Under the pieces are notes generated by a model. The model did not search any database. It was not told where the DNA came from and worked only from the letters and a program-made list of their open reading frames with translations. From assembly GCA_016946835.1 (NCBI GenBank), contig JACVTC010000004.1:1760001-1802500 (forward strand): a stretch of 42,500 nucleotides of DNA. Direction: 5' to 3'. Of the stretch, positions 24,302 to 37,403 are shown piece by piece. Source of the stretch: Neocallimastix lanati (nom. inval.). Taxonomy: Eukaryota; Neocallimastigomycota; Neocallimastigomycetes; Neocallimastigales; Neocallimastigaceae. Made by a program: the position numbers and the translations under genes. Each line of letters begins with the position of its first letter. Positions within the stretch are counted from its first letter, which is position 1.

Positions 24302-24717
24302 TTTTTATATTGAAAAAAAAAAAAAATTTTTTTTAAAGCTATTCAACAAATGAATAAAAAATTATATATAAATATTCATTATTCATATATAAACTTTAAT
24401 CCATTGTAAAATTTGAACGTACAGTTTTAAAATAAAAAAAGAGAAAAAAAAATTAAAAAAAATTAGTAATATAAATACTACAAATATTATGATAATTTTG
24501 ATGACATTATTAACATATATATATAATGAATATTATTAAATAATTATTTTATTTCTTTCAAGTTATTGTATAATAATATACTGTAACTATTTTTTTTTAT
24601 TTTCATTATTTTATTTTTTTAGACTTAGATATAGATATTTGAAATAAACTTTTATGATATTAAATATTATATTCAATATAAACTTAATGATAAAATAATT
24701 TATATCAAAACTTATTC

Positions 24718-24791
<74 letters not shown>

Positions 24792-25100
24792 ATTTTCTTC
24801 AATAATGGATCGATTATTGTAATCATTTTTCTTTATATATATATATATATAAATAAACAACTTAAATATATATATTTATTTAGTTTTATTGATTTATTTA
24901 TAAATTTGGGTAAATTTTGAAACTTTTAAAATTTTAATTATTAACAATTTAAGAAAAAAAAAAAAAAAAAAAAAAAAAGAAAAAGAAAAAAAAAAAAAAA
25001 AAAAAGAAAAAGAAAAAAAAAAAAAAAAAAGAAAAATAAAAATAAAAATAAAAATAAAAATAAAAATAAAAATAAAAATAAAAAGAATTAAAAGAGCTAA
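23756..25100. repeat. Microsatellite-rich, gene-free stretch
   Basis: ATT units at 24262-24300 and 24722-24790. Poly-A with interspersed G at about 24953-25030, then AAAAAT units at about 25031-25084. The apparent frames encode only Ile, Phe or Lys runs and are not genes. Confidence 0.7.
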
Positions 25101-25371
25101 AAAAACTAAAAGAAAAAAAAAATCCAAAATAAAATATTTAACAAAAAAAAAAAAAAAAAATAATAATAATAAAATAAAATTTTTTAAATTTTTAGGTTCT
25201 TATATAAAACAAACTTTCAAAATTAGTTATATATTTCATTGTTCATTCTTTATTTATTCATTTGTTTTTTTACTATTATTATTATTTATTATTTAATTGT
25301 AATTTGAGGGGAAAATATATAAATGATGTATTATTTTGTATTATTTTAGTTATAATTTTTAAAAACTGTAA

Positions 25372-25500
25372 ATTAAGCTTAATGAATAAAAATAAAAAAA
25401 AGAATAAAAAAAAATTAAGCTTAATGAATAAAAATAAAAAAAAAGAATAAAAAAAAAATTAAACTTAATGAATAAAAATGAAAAAAGAAAAAAAAAAATT
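25372..25500. repeat. Three tandem copies of a ~43-bp A-rich unit
   Basis: TTAAGCTTAATGAATAAAAA followed by A-rich spacer occurs at about 25373 and 25415, with a variant (TTAAACTTAATG) at about 25459. Confidence 0.75.
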
Positions 25501-26970
25501 AAAATAATAAATAGAAAATCTCTATAATATATTGTATCACATTTAAAATAATTAAAAATTTTATAAGAAATATAATTATGTTTTAATAATCAATATAATA
25601 AAATATGTGAATATTCATCTAAGCGTATCAAAATATTAGAATTATTATTATTATTGTCTCTTTTATAATATATTCATATAGTAGTATTAACTGTCTATTC
25701 TTTTATTTTATATTCATTATTTTTACTTTCATATTTTTCAAAATTTTTTATTATATTCATTATTTTTACTTTCATATTTTTCATAATTTTCAATTAATCG
25801 ATTATATTGTTTATCATTTTATATTATAAAATATTGCTTATTATTAAACTTATATCTACTACATACTCATGTTATTTTATTCTTTTATATAAATATAAAG
25901 GCTTATAAAAATAAATTCCCTTTGTGGAAAGATTATATAATATATCAGGGCTACATGATTTACTCTTTATTTCTTTAAAAAATAATTCAGTATTGTTTCC
26001 TTTTTCTATATTCATTGTTTAATATAACTTTGGAATAATTTTTAAAATTAATTTAATAAATAAAAATAAGGAAAAAAAAATAAATATAAATATTAAAAAT
26101 GAAAAAGAAAAAAAAATAATATATATAAAATGCTAACCAAATAAAAATTTTAATTGAATATATATATTTTTTTTTTTATTAATAATGTATTTATAATTAT
26201 GAAATTTTAAAAATTTTAATGAGAAAAATATTCAAGATATATATTAAATAAAAAGAAATTTTACATTTTTTTTTTTTTAAAAAATATTTTGTGAACTTAG
26301 GTATATCATTTATATTATTTTTTAAGTCATGATTATAAAATGATAAAACAAATAACAACAATAAATTAATAAAATAGTATTTTTATATAATTTCAAAGTG
26401 AATTATAACAAATATTTAAATAACTAATTTTATTTTATTTTACTTTTATTTCACACAATAACATCATAATTTATTATTATTTTTAGATTTATTTTAGTAA
26501 TTAATAGTTAAATAGATATATTTGATACTTTTCATCCTAAAAAATATAAATGTATATATATATTAATATTTATTTTTTATTTTTATAAATATATAAAATT
26601 ATTTATAAAAATAAAAAACAAAATAAATAAAATAAAAAAAAAATAAAAATAAAAAAATATAAATAAAAAAATAAAAAATAAGAAATATAATAAAATACGA
26701 AAGTATAAAAATATAAAAAAAAAATAAAATTTATTACATAAATGAAATGTAAATATTTTATAATTAATTTTCTTTTCTTTGTTAATTTAGATTTACAATA
26801 ATGATGTAAAAACTTCTGTATCAATAAATATTGCTGTGTATCAATTTTTACGACAATAATATTATGGTAAATAAAATTAATAAATTAATATAATATTGTA
26901 TATAATAGAATTATTGCTGGTTATAAAACAATATTGGTACATAAATGAAAGGTTAAATCTTTGTAATTTA

Positions 26971-27002
<32 letters not shown>

Positions 27003-29051
27003 ATAATCTATAAATAAAATATTATAGGTATATAAATTAATTGTTACAATTATCGTTAGCTTCAATATTTTAAAAACTGTTTTTTATAATATAGAATTAA
27101 AATAATTACAATTAGTAATTTATATAACTATATATGCAATTATATATATTTATATATTAAATTTAATTTTAATAATGGAAATAAAAAAAATGCATATTAT
27201 TATTTAATTAATAAATATAATAAAGGTTATTAACTAAATAATAATTAATTATTAATTTTTTAGTAAATAATACAGAATAATAATTATGTAATTATATATT
27301 TAAAGTTTATCTAATCAATAATGAATGAATGGAAAAAATATTTTTATATCAAAAAGAAAACAATCATAATTATTAATATTTAATAATTATACAATTTAAT
27401 AATTAAGATTTAATTATTTTAATCATTTAATCACGTGATATTTTCACATATACTTTAATTAATGTATAATCCATTTTTTTTTTTTTTATAATTTATTTAA
27501 TTTAATAAAAAAAAAGGAATATATTTAAATATTAATATTAATTTAAAAATAGTAATAAATTTTATATAAAACATTGGCAAATAAAAATATATTTGGTAAT
27601 CAATAGTATTATTTATATTTAAAGCCCTAAAAATAAAAAAAAATTTTTTTTTATATTTATAATAAGAATATTTAAATTTTTAGAACTATAGGAAACAATT
27701 AATTTATTAATAATATTTTTAATGATTATTATCCACTATATAAAAAAAAATTTTTTTCCACATCTATTAAAGTATAAATCATATAACCTATTTTTTATTA
27801 TTTTTTATTTATTATTTATTATTTATTTTACTTATTTTACTTATCCAATATTTATTAATTATCATATCACAACTCATATTTATTTATTATCATAAATTTA
27901 ATAAAATTAAATATAAATATATTATTAAAAATATAAAACCATATCTGATATATAATTTTATTATTTATATTTATTTAAATTAAATTTCAAATCACTATAA
28001 TATATATATATAAATATATAAAAGAACATGAATATAAATTTAATATTTAATAATAATATTTAATAATAATACTTTATATAAAAAATACATAAATTATATA
28101 TTAAAATATGGAGTAGTTTAATATAAAAATATTTAATAAATATAGTTTTATCTTTGCACAGATTTTTTCCTTACACTATAGACATTTTTTTTAAAAAAAA
28201 AAAATAATAAATAAATAAATAAAAATTAGAAAAGGTATAAATAATTTATTTCCTTTAATTTAAAATTTGATTATATATTCATTTATAATCATATTTAATA
28301 CATAATTAGTTATTATTTAATATATTATTATAAAAACTTTTTATAATATAAAATAATTAATATATATTATTTTTCTTTTTATCTTTTTATTTATAACGAA
28401 AAAAAAAAGGTATTATATTTTTTATCTATATCTAAACACTTTTGTATAAATAAATAAATATTTTTACAAAAATAAATGAATATATATTTTTTAAAAATAA
28501 AAAAACATAATATTAAACTTAATAGCAATATATATATATATATATGTAATGTCATCAAAAAATATAAATATATAAATAATGAAGGGAAAGATTTCATTTT
28601 GTTTTATTTTACTTTTAGGTATCAATAATTAAAATATATATATATTTATTTGTGTTAATAAAAAAAATTGTGAGTGGTATAAATAAAATCAAATAATAAA
28701 TTACTTAATTATAATATTTTTAAAACGATTAATATTATAATTTATTATAATAACAATTTTAATAATAAATTTCCCAATTGATAATTGTTATTTATTATTT
28801 ATTTAATTTTCTTTATTTCAAAATTATATATATATTAATATATTTATCAAATGAAATAATTCTAAAAATTACTTTTTTTTTTTTTTTTTTTCTAAAGATA
28901 ATATTTAAAATATATTATCAGTAAATATATTATATCAATAGATTATCATTATACATTCAATCGTTATAAAAAAGTTTTTTTTTACAAATACTGCAAACAC
29001 ATATATTATTAGACATTTATTTAGAAAAATTAACATTAAAATTTCATAATC
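25500..29051. other. Gene-free AT-rich DNA
   Basis: A 54-bp duplication (TATTCATTATTTTTACTTTC) is at about 25700-25790. A coding-like patch at about 25893-26018 has two overlapping open frames and somewhat higher G+C. A minute signal-peptide-like frame (MKGKISFCFILLLG) is near 28579. None has partner exons. The last part should hold the promoter of the MscS-like gene. Confidence 0.4.
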
Positions 29052-29623
29052 ATGAATCCGAATAAAGATGTAGAATTAGAAGAAATAAAAATTAAAGGTA
29101 ATGACCCTAACACTCAAAATCCTCAATCAATTAGAGTTATTGATGAAACAAATTCATATGACAGTTTAAATACTAGTGTAATGCCTAACAGTTCACGTAA
29201 ATATGAACCAACAATGACTAGTGTAATAGGTAGAAAAAAGAAAAAGCAAGAAGGATTTGATGGAGATAATAGTGAAAATGATGATTCAGACGATGAAAAT
29301 GATAAAAAGGCAAGACTTAAGCGTAATATGACACAAATGTTAGATTATGACCAAAAAAAGAAAGAAGAAAGATATGAAAAAATTGGCCTTGGAGATTCAC
29401 AAGAATATGATGATTTCGACTGGTTTGCAGATGATTATAATAATGACCGTGATAAAGAAGATGAAAAAAGTGATGATGAGGAAAAAAATGAAAATTTAAA
29501 ATCAAAAATTTCAAAAATTCCAAAAGCTGTTCGTTATTGGGCTTGGTTAATTCTTGGTGATTTAATTTTTTCCGTAAGTTAGCTAAAAATAAATTTTTAA
29601 AATTAAAAATAAAACAATCAAAC

Positions 29624-29660
<37 letters not shown>

Positions 29661-30577
29661 TTTTTATATTAAAAAAGAATAAATTATTTTAAATAAGTTT
29701 CTTATTTAATATAATTTGTATAATTATTATTAATATTAATATTATTTATATATTATTATTATTATTAATATTTCTATTATTATATATTATATTATAATTA
29801 TTAATTATAAATTATTAAATATTATTATCATTAATATTTGTAATTAATATTATTATTTATTATTACTATTAATTATTAAATTATTAATTAAATTATATCT
29901 TATATATATATATATATCACTTTATAGATACCAATTATCTTAGCAATATGTTTTAGTTGTATTGAAGATCCATCAAAAAAATTTGAACAATGGAAAACAA
30001 AAGATACAACTAAATGCAAAGGTTTTTTCGATATTTTCGATTTTCCTGTTTTTTTATGGGCTTTATGGTTAATTCCAACATGGAGTGTATATTGGCTTTT
30101 AATGATTTTCTTCCATTTAGTGCCAGGTCTTTTTATTCATATTGTTGATTTTATGTTTGGATATGTACCAAAAAAAATGATTAATTTTGCTGATTATATT
30201 CGATTCTTACAAGATTATATTGTTCATGCCCTCGCATCATTTTTATCCTATATATTTTTGCATATATTCTTTAGAATTCAAGATAATGATGGTAATTATG
30301 TTAATAAATATATAGCTTTTGTTGATCATCTATTACTGTCTATTGTTGCTGGTTGTGCTATTTGGGCAGTAGAAAAAATTATTTTACAAAGTTTCTCGGT
30401 AAATAAAATAATTTTGATGCTAAAAAAATTTTTTATTTAATAATAAATTAAACTATATAAATAAATAAATAAAAAAAATATATATATATATATATATATA
30501 TTTACATTAATAGATTAATTAGATATTGATATAAAAATAAATAAATGTATAAATATTACTTTAATATTTAATTGATA

Positions 30578-30629
<52 letters not shown>

Positions 30630-32478
30630 TATTAATATTATATATAAAATTTTTAAAAATCATTATATTGAATTTATAGATTTCATTCCATAAATCTGTC
30701 TATGAAGATCGTATAGAAGAAATTAATAGAGCCATTACAGTTTTAGAATATTTGAATGAATCAAGACATAGAAATGTTAAATTAGATGCTATTAGTCTTA
30801 TTAGTACTGGTAATAATGAAAAAAAGCATTTTTATAAGAACTTTGCAAAAATAGCAAAGAATGTAGTCCTTAAAAAGACATCAAAAACAAAAAGTGTTCT
30901 ATTAAGAACATCTTGGGATGCCAAAAATTTGGCTAGAAATTTGTATTATCATTTAGGAGGAACAGATAGAGCAGAAGATGAATTAACTGTTGAGAACTTC
31001 AAAGATTTCTTCATTACAGAACAAGATGCTCAAGATGCATTTGATCTTTTCGATAAAGATGGTAATGGTGATTTAAGTAAAGCTGAAGTTAAGAGTTTTG
31101 TTTTAGATGTTTATCAGGAACAAAAGACACTTCGTAAATCTATGAGAGATTCTAATATTGCCTTAAGAAAACTTGATTATCTTTTTAAATTTGTATCTGT
31201 TATAATTATTGTTATCACTATCTTAAATGTCTTTGATTATGACTTAAAGAGTGTTTACGTTGCATTATCTTCTATTTGGGTTGGTACTATGTTTGCTATT
31301 AGTGGTACAATTACAAGTTTAGTTCAATCTTTAATTTTCTTATTCATTACCCATCCATTTGATGTTGGAGATCGGTAAGTAAAATAAAATAAAATAAAAT
31401 AAAATAAAATAAAATAAAATAAAATAAAATAAAATAAAATAAAATAAAATAAAATAAAATAAAATAAAATAAAATAAAATAAAATAAAATAAAATAAAAT
31501 AAAATAAAATAAAATAAAATAAAATAAAATAAAATAAAATAAAATAAAATAAAATAAAATAAAATAAAATAAAATAAAATAAAATAAAATAAAATAAAAT
31601 AAAATAAAATAAAATAAAATAAAATAAAATAAAATAAAATAAAATAAAATAAAATAAAATAAATAATAATTAATAAATAAAAAAGAATAAATAATAATAA
31701 TAATAATAATAATAGTAATAATAATAATAATAATAGTAATAATAATAATAATAGTAATAATAATAATAAATAAATAAAACAAATAAAGTTAAAATAAATA
31801 GAAATAATAATTAATTAATCAATTCGTTAATTAGTATATTTACATAACATAATAAAATTTTAATATTTTTTATTTATTTTTTGTTTTTTAATTTATTTTA
31901 TTTTATTTTATTTTATTTATTTTTTTATTATCATAATAATATTTATTAGTATTGAAATTGATGGTCAAGCATATCTCGTTAAAGATTTTGGTTTAACAAA
32001 TGTTACAATGAAAAAACCAAATGGTGAAGAAATTTATGCTCCAACATCTGAATTAACCTCAAAATTCATTAATAATATTAGACGTTCTTCTCCATTAATT
32101 CAAGTATTTAATATTGCTGTCAATTCAAAAACTACTACTGCTCAACAACTTCAAGGATTACAAGAAAGATTACAAAAATTTGTCGAAAAAGAGTCTAGAA
32201 ATTTCCAAGGTCGTTGTGTTGTCAGTGCTACTGATATTTTAGATGAATTACGTATGAATATTGCTATTCTTGTTCAACATAAACATAATGGTCAAGATGC
32301 TATTCGTGTACGTCAAAGAAACGATTTATTTGTTAATGAAATTAAGAATTCTATTAATATTTTGAAATTACAATTACCAAACCCAAGTTTGTTAATTATT
32401 AATATTGCTAATGAAGATGGAGAAATGGTACCATATGCTACTGAAAATTTAAATCAACAACAAATCAGTAATGAATAA
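29052..32478 (+). CDS. Mechanosensitive ion channel, MscS family with EF-hand, four exons
   Basis: Exons 29052-29573, 29928-30398, 30680-31374 and 31950-32478 join to 738 residues with clean GT-AG ends; intron 3 splits a CGT codon. The architecture matches fungal Msy1/Msy2-type channels: an acidic cytosolic N-terminus (1-160), several membrane segments (about 160-330) including AIWAVEKIILQ, the fungal motif SFHKSVYEDRIEE, an EF-hand loop DKDGNGDLSKAE at about 456-467, further membrane helices (about 498-555) forming the MscS pore, then the MscS signature PFDVGDR and the cytosolic beta domain in the last exon. In fission yeast such proteins sit in the ER membrane and adjust calcium under hypo-osmotic shock; the same role here is inferred. 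The protein looks intact. Its Asp/Asn EF-hand ligands are all present, so calcium binding is likely. Confidence 0.93.
30583..30627. repeat. Poly-T run inside intron 2 of the channel gene
   Basis: About 45 uninterrupted T upstream of the exon 3 acceptor, in the position of an oversized polypyrimidine tract. Confidence 0.85.
31381..31660. repeat. AAAAT pentanucleotide array inside intron 3 of the channel gene
   Basis: Fifty-six perfect AAAAT units (280 bp) begin within six bases of the GTAAGT donor and are followed by AAT/AGT units to about 31770. The reverse complement gives a long false frame of Phe/Ile/Leu/Tyr. Confidence 0.95.
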
Positions 32479-32914
32479 TAATAAAAAAAAAAAAAAAAAA
32501 AAAAGTCAATTGTAATAATAATATTTTTTTTTTATAATATAAAATAGTATAATAATATAATTTAGAACTATAAAGTTGGAAGAAATAATTATAAAATTTA
32601 GGATATATATTCAATAGCTTAATTAATATTTTAATTTATATATACATATACTTTTTTTTTTTTAAGATTTTATTATTTAATATCAAATGAATATAAATAT
32701 ATATATATATTATCTTTTATAAGAAATTAGTTAAATATATATATATATTTTTAATAAATAATAAAAATGTATGCTAACATCTTTTAAATGATATATTTAT
32801 TTTATTTAAAATTTAAATATATATATATCTTTTTAAATGAAAGTGTATAAATACCTTTTTAATATATGATTTAGTAAAATTTTAAAATATAAATATTAAT
32901 TTATTTTATTTAAA

Positions 32915-32950
<36 letters not shown>

Positions 32951-33130
32951 AAAAAAAAAGAATAAAATTTCTATAAACTTTATTAAAAATTTATTATTTA
33001 TTTAAATTTTTTTTTCTTTTTTTGGTATTATTAACAATTGTATTTTTAGTAGAAAAGATTCAACCAATAAATTATTTTAATAATTTTAATGAATTATTAA
33101 ATATTTTAAATTAAAACTTATACTCTTAGT
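32479..33130. other. 3' flank of the channel gene, gene-free
   Basis: A run of about 20 A follows the stop codon, and poly-A continues at 32920-32955. I see only TA-rich DNA. Confidence 0.5.
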
Positions 33131-33136
33131 TTAATT

Positions 33137-33870
33137 ATGATATTCAATAAATCAAAGAATGTTTTATCATGTAAAGATTACATTAAAAGACATTTTACTA
33201 TTTGTACTTATGCCCTTTTTCGTGACCTTCATATTTTCTTTATTATTGTCTTCTGTGGGCCAATGCAAACAAAGTGCTTCTGTTAATAAATTAATTCTAA
33301 TTGCATCTTAAAAGATCTTATAAAAAATATTCCTAACAAAGTGCTTCTGTTAATAAATTAATTCTAATTGCATCATTAAAGATCTTATAAAAAATATTCT
33401 TATAATACTTAAATATTCTTGGTCTAAAGAATCAAGTACTTTTTATAGAAAAATACAGAAAAATAAAAAAAAAAAAAAATTAAGAAGTTTAATGATATTA
33501 TTGTATGTATATTGGTCTGATATTACTACAAAATAAGGTATTAAAGGAACTATGAAAAATAAAAATTTATTCCTACAAGAATTTTATTCAATCTTAGCGA
33601 TAAACACACAAAGCTAATTTATGGAATTTATGGAATTAATCGTATTATTACATATAAAATGTGGATATAAGTATAATTATCATTATTGCCTTTAGAAGTG
33701 GCAGAGTTAATAGAAAATTGTCCAAAATATTGTTCATGTTATGGTAAAGTTGATTAGTCATTTATCCATTGAATATTTGAATGTTCCACTTTTTCAAATG
33801 CCAAATTGAAATCAATAAATTTAATTCATCTATTTTAGAATGTGAAAAAGAGAAATTAATGAATATATTT
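33137..33870 (+). pseudogene. Decayed coding-like relic, family unknown
   Basis: G+C rises well above the flanks here. An ATG frame near 33137 runs about 49 codons (starting MIFNKSKNVLSCKDYIKRH) to a TAA. Further on, short open pieces in different frames look protein-like, for example LPLEVAELIENCPKYCSCYG near 33690 and VPLFQMPN near 33785, separated by stops. No intact exon chain can be built. It resembles a degenerated gene or mobile-element remnant. Confidence 0.3.
33268..33400. repeat. 67-bp tandem duplication
   Basis: Two adjacent copies, each containing AACAAAGTGCTTCTGTTAAT and AAAGATCTTATAAAAAATAT, with few differences, offset by 67 bases. They lie within the relic region. Confidence 0.85.
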
Positions 33871-34174
33871 TTATGTTCCTTCCTGAAAAAAAAAAAAAAA
33901 AGTTATTCAATACATACTTCTTTTAATGAAAAAGTATAATAAATTTTAATATTTGTTTTGCTTTTGAAATAGTTATTTTTATGTACATAAGTACTTCTTG
34001 ACTATTATGCTCTAATCATCTATAAATATATAATTTCTAACAATAACATTTAATCTCTACAAATTGATTTAAATTACCTAATAATAATGAAATCAATAAA
34101 AAGTATTTTATATGAATTTTTATTTCATTTCTGTCTAGGAAATATACTTTTATTTATTTATTATTTATTAATTG

Positions 34175-34345
34175 TGGCTTAATAATGATACAATGACATA
34201 ATTTAACTTATTTATATTAATAATGGCTTAATAATAATACAATGTCATAATTTAACTTATTTATATTAATAATGGCTTAATAATAATACAATGTCATAAT
34301 TTAACTTATTTATATTAATAATGGCTTAATAATAATACAATGAAA
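34175..34345. repeat. 49-bp minisatellite
   Basis: Units beginning TGGCTTAATAAT start at 34175, 34224, 34273 and (partial) 34322. Copies 2 and 3 are identical, and copy 1 differs at two positions. Confidence 0.95.
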
Positions 34346-34575
34346 CTATTTTAGCAATGAATTAAATAATGTATTTCAAATACAAGAGATTAACTTAACA
34401 CATAATGTTAGACAATTTTATTTGAATTCTATTATTTATTTATTTATTATATATTTATTTAAATATTTAATTAATTAAAATATTTTGCCACAATAAAAGA
34501 AAATATAAACACCAAAAATAGTGAAACTAATTGTGGAAAATTTAATATATCTTTATATTCATAAAGTTGAACATT

Positions 34576-34725
34576 TATTATTTATTTATTTATTATTTAT
34601 TTATTTATTTATTTATTATTTATTTATTTATTATTTATTTATTTATTATTTATTATTTATTATTTATTATTTATTATTTATTATTTATTATTTTCTATTT
34701 ATTTATTATTTATTTGTTATATATT
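34576..34725. repeat. TTATTTA microsatellite
   Basis: Mixed TTATTTA, TTTA and TTATTA units. The overlapping open frames encode only Ile/Leu/Phe/Tyr and are not genes. Confidence 0.8.
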
Positions 34726-35405
34726 TATTATTTATATATGCATTTATTTATGTATTTATTTGTTTATTCATTCACTTATTATATTGAAACTAATAATAAT
34801 AAAGGAAAATATTTTGTACTACATAATAAAATTTTAATATAATGTATATATGATTAGTGTATTACTCATATATGTTACACAGAAGTCTTACTATAAGAAT
34901 ATAAAATATTTTAATTTTAGAAAAGGAATAAATATAATAATCAATTAATTGTTATTATATGGATTATATTTATTTTTAATTAGATTTGTTCATTATAATA
35001 ATTTCTTTTTTTTTTTTTTAATATATTAAAATAGAAAATTCATTTAAAAAAAAAAGCACAACAGAGAAAAAGTCCATAAAGTATAAACATTTTTTTTTTT
35101 TTTTTTTTAAAATAAATAAATAGAAATTAAGAAATATATATATATAAAATAATAAAAAAATAAAATAAAATAAAATAAAAAGAAAAAAAAAAATAAAAAA
35201 GAAAAAAGAAAGTAAAAAAATAAAAAATAATAAAATAAACAATAAAATAGTAAATAAAATTAAAATAAATAAAAAAAGGAATTTTTTTTATAATAATATA
35301 CTATTATATATTATTATTCTTTATAAAGAATTATAGTATATAATAAATTATTATTTTATTTTTAATGTTTTAAATTTAATTTAAGGTAAAATTTAATACA
35401 ATTTT

Positions 35406-35573
35406 ATGAATACTATTTATATATTAAATTATTTAATTTTTACTATTTTTTTTTTTTTTTTTTTTTTGAAAAGAATCAAAAAAGTAGATGAATTAGAAAA
35501 AGAGTATATAACTGAAAAAAAAATAATTCATGATTTATCTAAACAAAAATTTAATAGTTTTTTCAATTCTTTT

Positions 35574-35616
<43 letters not shown>

Positions 35617-35624
35617 TAATATAA
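35406..35624 (+). CDS. Doubtful small frame with a charged helical stretch
   Basis: An ATG frame of 72 codons, of which only about 34 in the middle are not homopolymer-encoded: RIKKVDELEKEYITEKKII, then HDLSKQKFNSFFNSF. These have coiled-coil-like heptads. The segment follows TTTTGAAAAG, which could be an acceptor, and is flanked by poly-T and 40 A. It may be a leftover exon; I found no neighbours. Low confidence. Confidence 0.15.
35575..35614. repeat. Poly-A run of 40
   Basis: Uninterrupted A homopolymer about 100 bases before the LRR gene start. Confidence 0.9.
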
Positions 35625-35715
35625 ACAAAAGTACTAATTAAAAAAAATAATTATATTTTTAATTGTAAACATTATAGAATTTATTTTTTAAATAAAAAAA
35701 TAAAATAAAATAAGA

Positions 35716-37362
35716 ATGAAACTTCTTTTATTTAATTTGTTCTTAATTACTTTATTATCAACTATTTCGGTAGTTTTTGGACAAATGCAAGATTGTGTTT
35801 CGTTAAATACATTCTTAAATAGAAAACTTGATACTGCCTGTTGTGGAATAATAAAAAAAGATTGTGACGTCAATAACTTCATACAAAAATTAGAATTGTA
35901 ATATAAAATATTTATAAGAATACCTTTAAAATTATTATTAATATTATCTTAATTCTAATTGTATTATATTGTACTTTTTTTTTTTATTTTCATTAATTAA
36001 AATATAATAAATTAAATAGAACTAATGAAGATTTAGCAAATGTAGATCTTAATAATTTTCCCATTTTTGGTAAATTAAGACAATTGTAATTATTAATTAT
36101 TTTTATTTATATATAATAAATATTATGATTTAAATAAATATCGAAAATAAAAATTTAAAAATATTATAATATATATTAAATATAGAACTATACAAAAAAA
36201 TAACCTTAATGTTTTACCAAAGATTTTTTTCAATTTACCTGTGTTGGAGAAATTGTAATAGTACAAATAATATTATAATTAAATTATAACTATTATAGTT
36301 AAATATTAATATTATATATAAACAATATTTTTCTTTTTTTAAATAGAATTGTTCATAATTCAAATATTACGCAAATTCCAAAGGATTATAACCTTCAATC
36401 ACTTATATCAGAAATGTAATATTAAATATTTATTAAAATAAATATATATATAAATATAGTTGAATTAGAGCTTGTTTCTTAATTTTGTTTTTTCTTAATT
36501 TCTTTTCTTTTCTTTTTTTTTTATTTTAATTTTAATTATTTAAAAATTTAATAGTGATTTAAGAGATAATCAGTTGACCGAGTTTCCATCTCATTTCAAC
36601 AGATTAAAACGTATGAAACATCTGTAAGTATATAAATTGAAGAGAAAGTATAAAATATATTTTACATTAATAAAAATTATATTATTATTATTACTTTAAT
36701 AATAATAATAATAATAATAACCATTAATTAATAAATTATTAATTTTTTTAAATAGCTATTTACAAAATAATAAAATTTCCGGTACTCCAGATTTGACTGG
36801 ATTTAATGAACTAAAGCATATGTAATAAATTAATAATTAATTTAATTGTTATTAATTAATTATAAAGTATGAACCCTTTTATGAATAAATTTTACTTAAT
36901 AAATATATATATAATTTATATAATTTATATAATTTATATAATTTAGAAATTTAAATACAAATAATATTGATGGATTAAAAAATATTCCAGAAAGATTAGA
37001 AGTTTTGTAAGTTTTATATTTTAAAAAATAAATATATTACAATTTAATAATATAAAAATTATTAGATAAATTTAAATTAAATTAATAAATATTAAATAAA
37101 GTAATTATTAATTAATTCAAATTTCATATGTTTATATTTTTTATATAAATTTATTTAATTTTTAACTAATTTTTTAATTAATATTTTAATATTACAATTA
37201 CTATTTTATTAAATAGATATATAGGTGATAATAAAGGAATTAAGGAAGTTCCAAAAGAAGTTCCAGATTTATCTTTATTGAGAGAAATGTAATTAAAAAA
37301 AATTTTTTTTTTTATTATCTTTATATATTATAAATTTATAACAATATGTAATATTAATAATC

Positions 37363-37403
<41 letters not shown>

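Noticed and set aside
24611-25127. Minus-strand poly-Ile and poly-Phe frames
   Set aside because: Products of ATT, poly-A and AAAAAT tracts with no normal protein segment.
28579-28632. Tiny frame MKGKISFCFILLLG resembling a signal-peptide exon
   Set aside because: No downstream exon with coding character before the next gene at 29052.
31324-31782. 152-codon minus-strand open frame of repeated LFYFI
   Set aside because: It is the reverse complement of the AAAAT array in the channel-gene intron and overlaps its exon 3.
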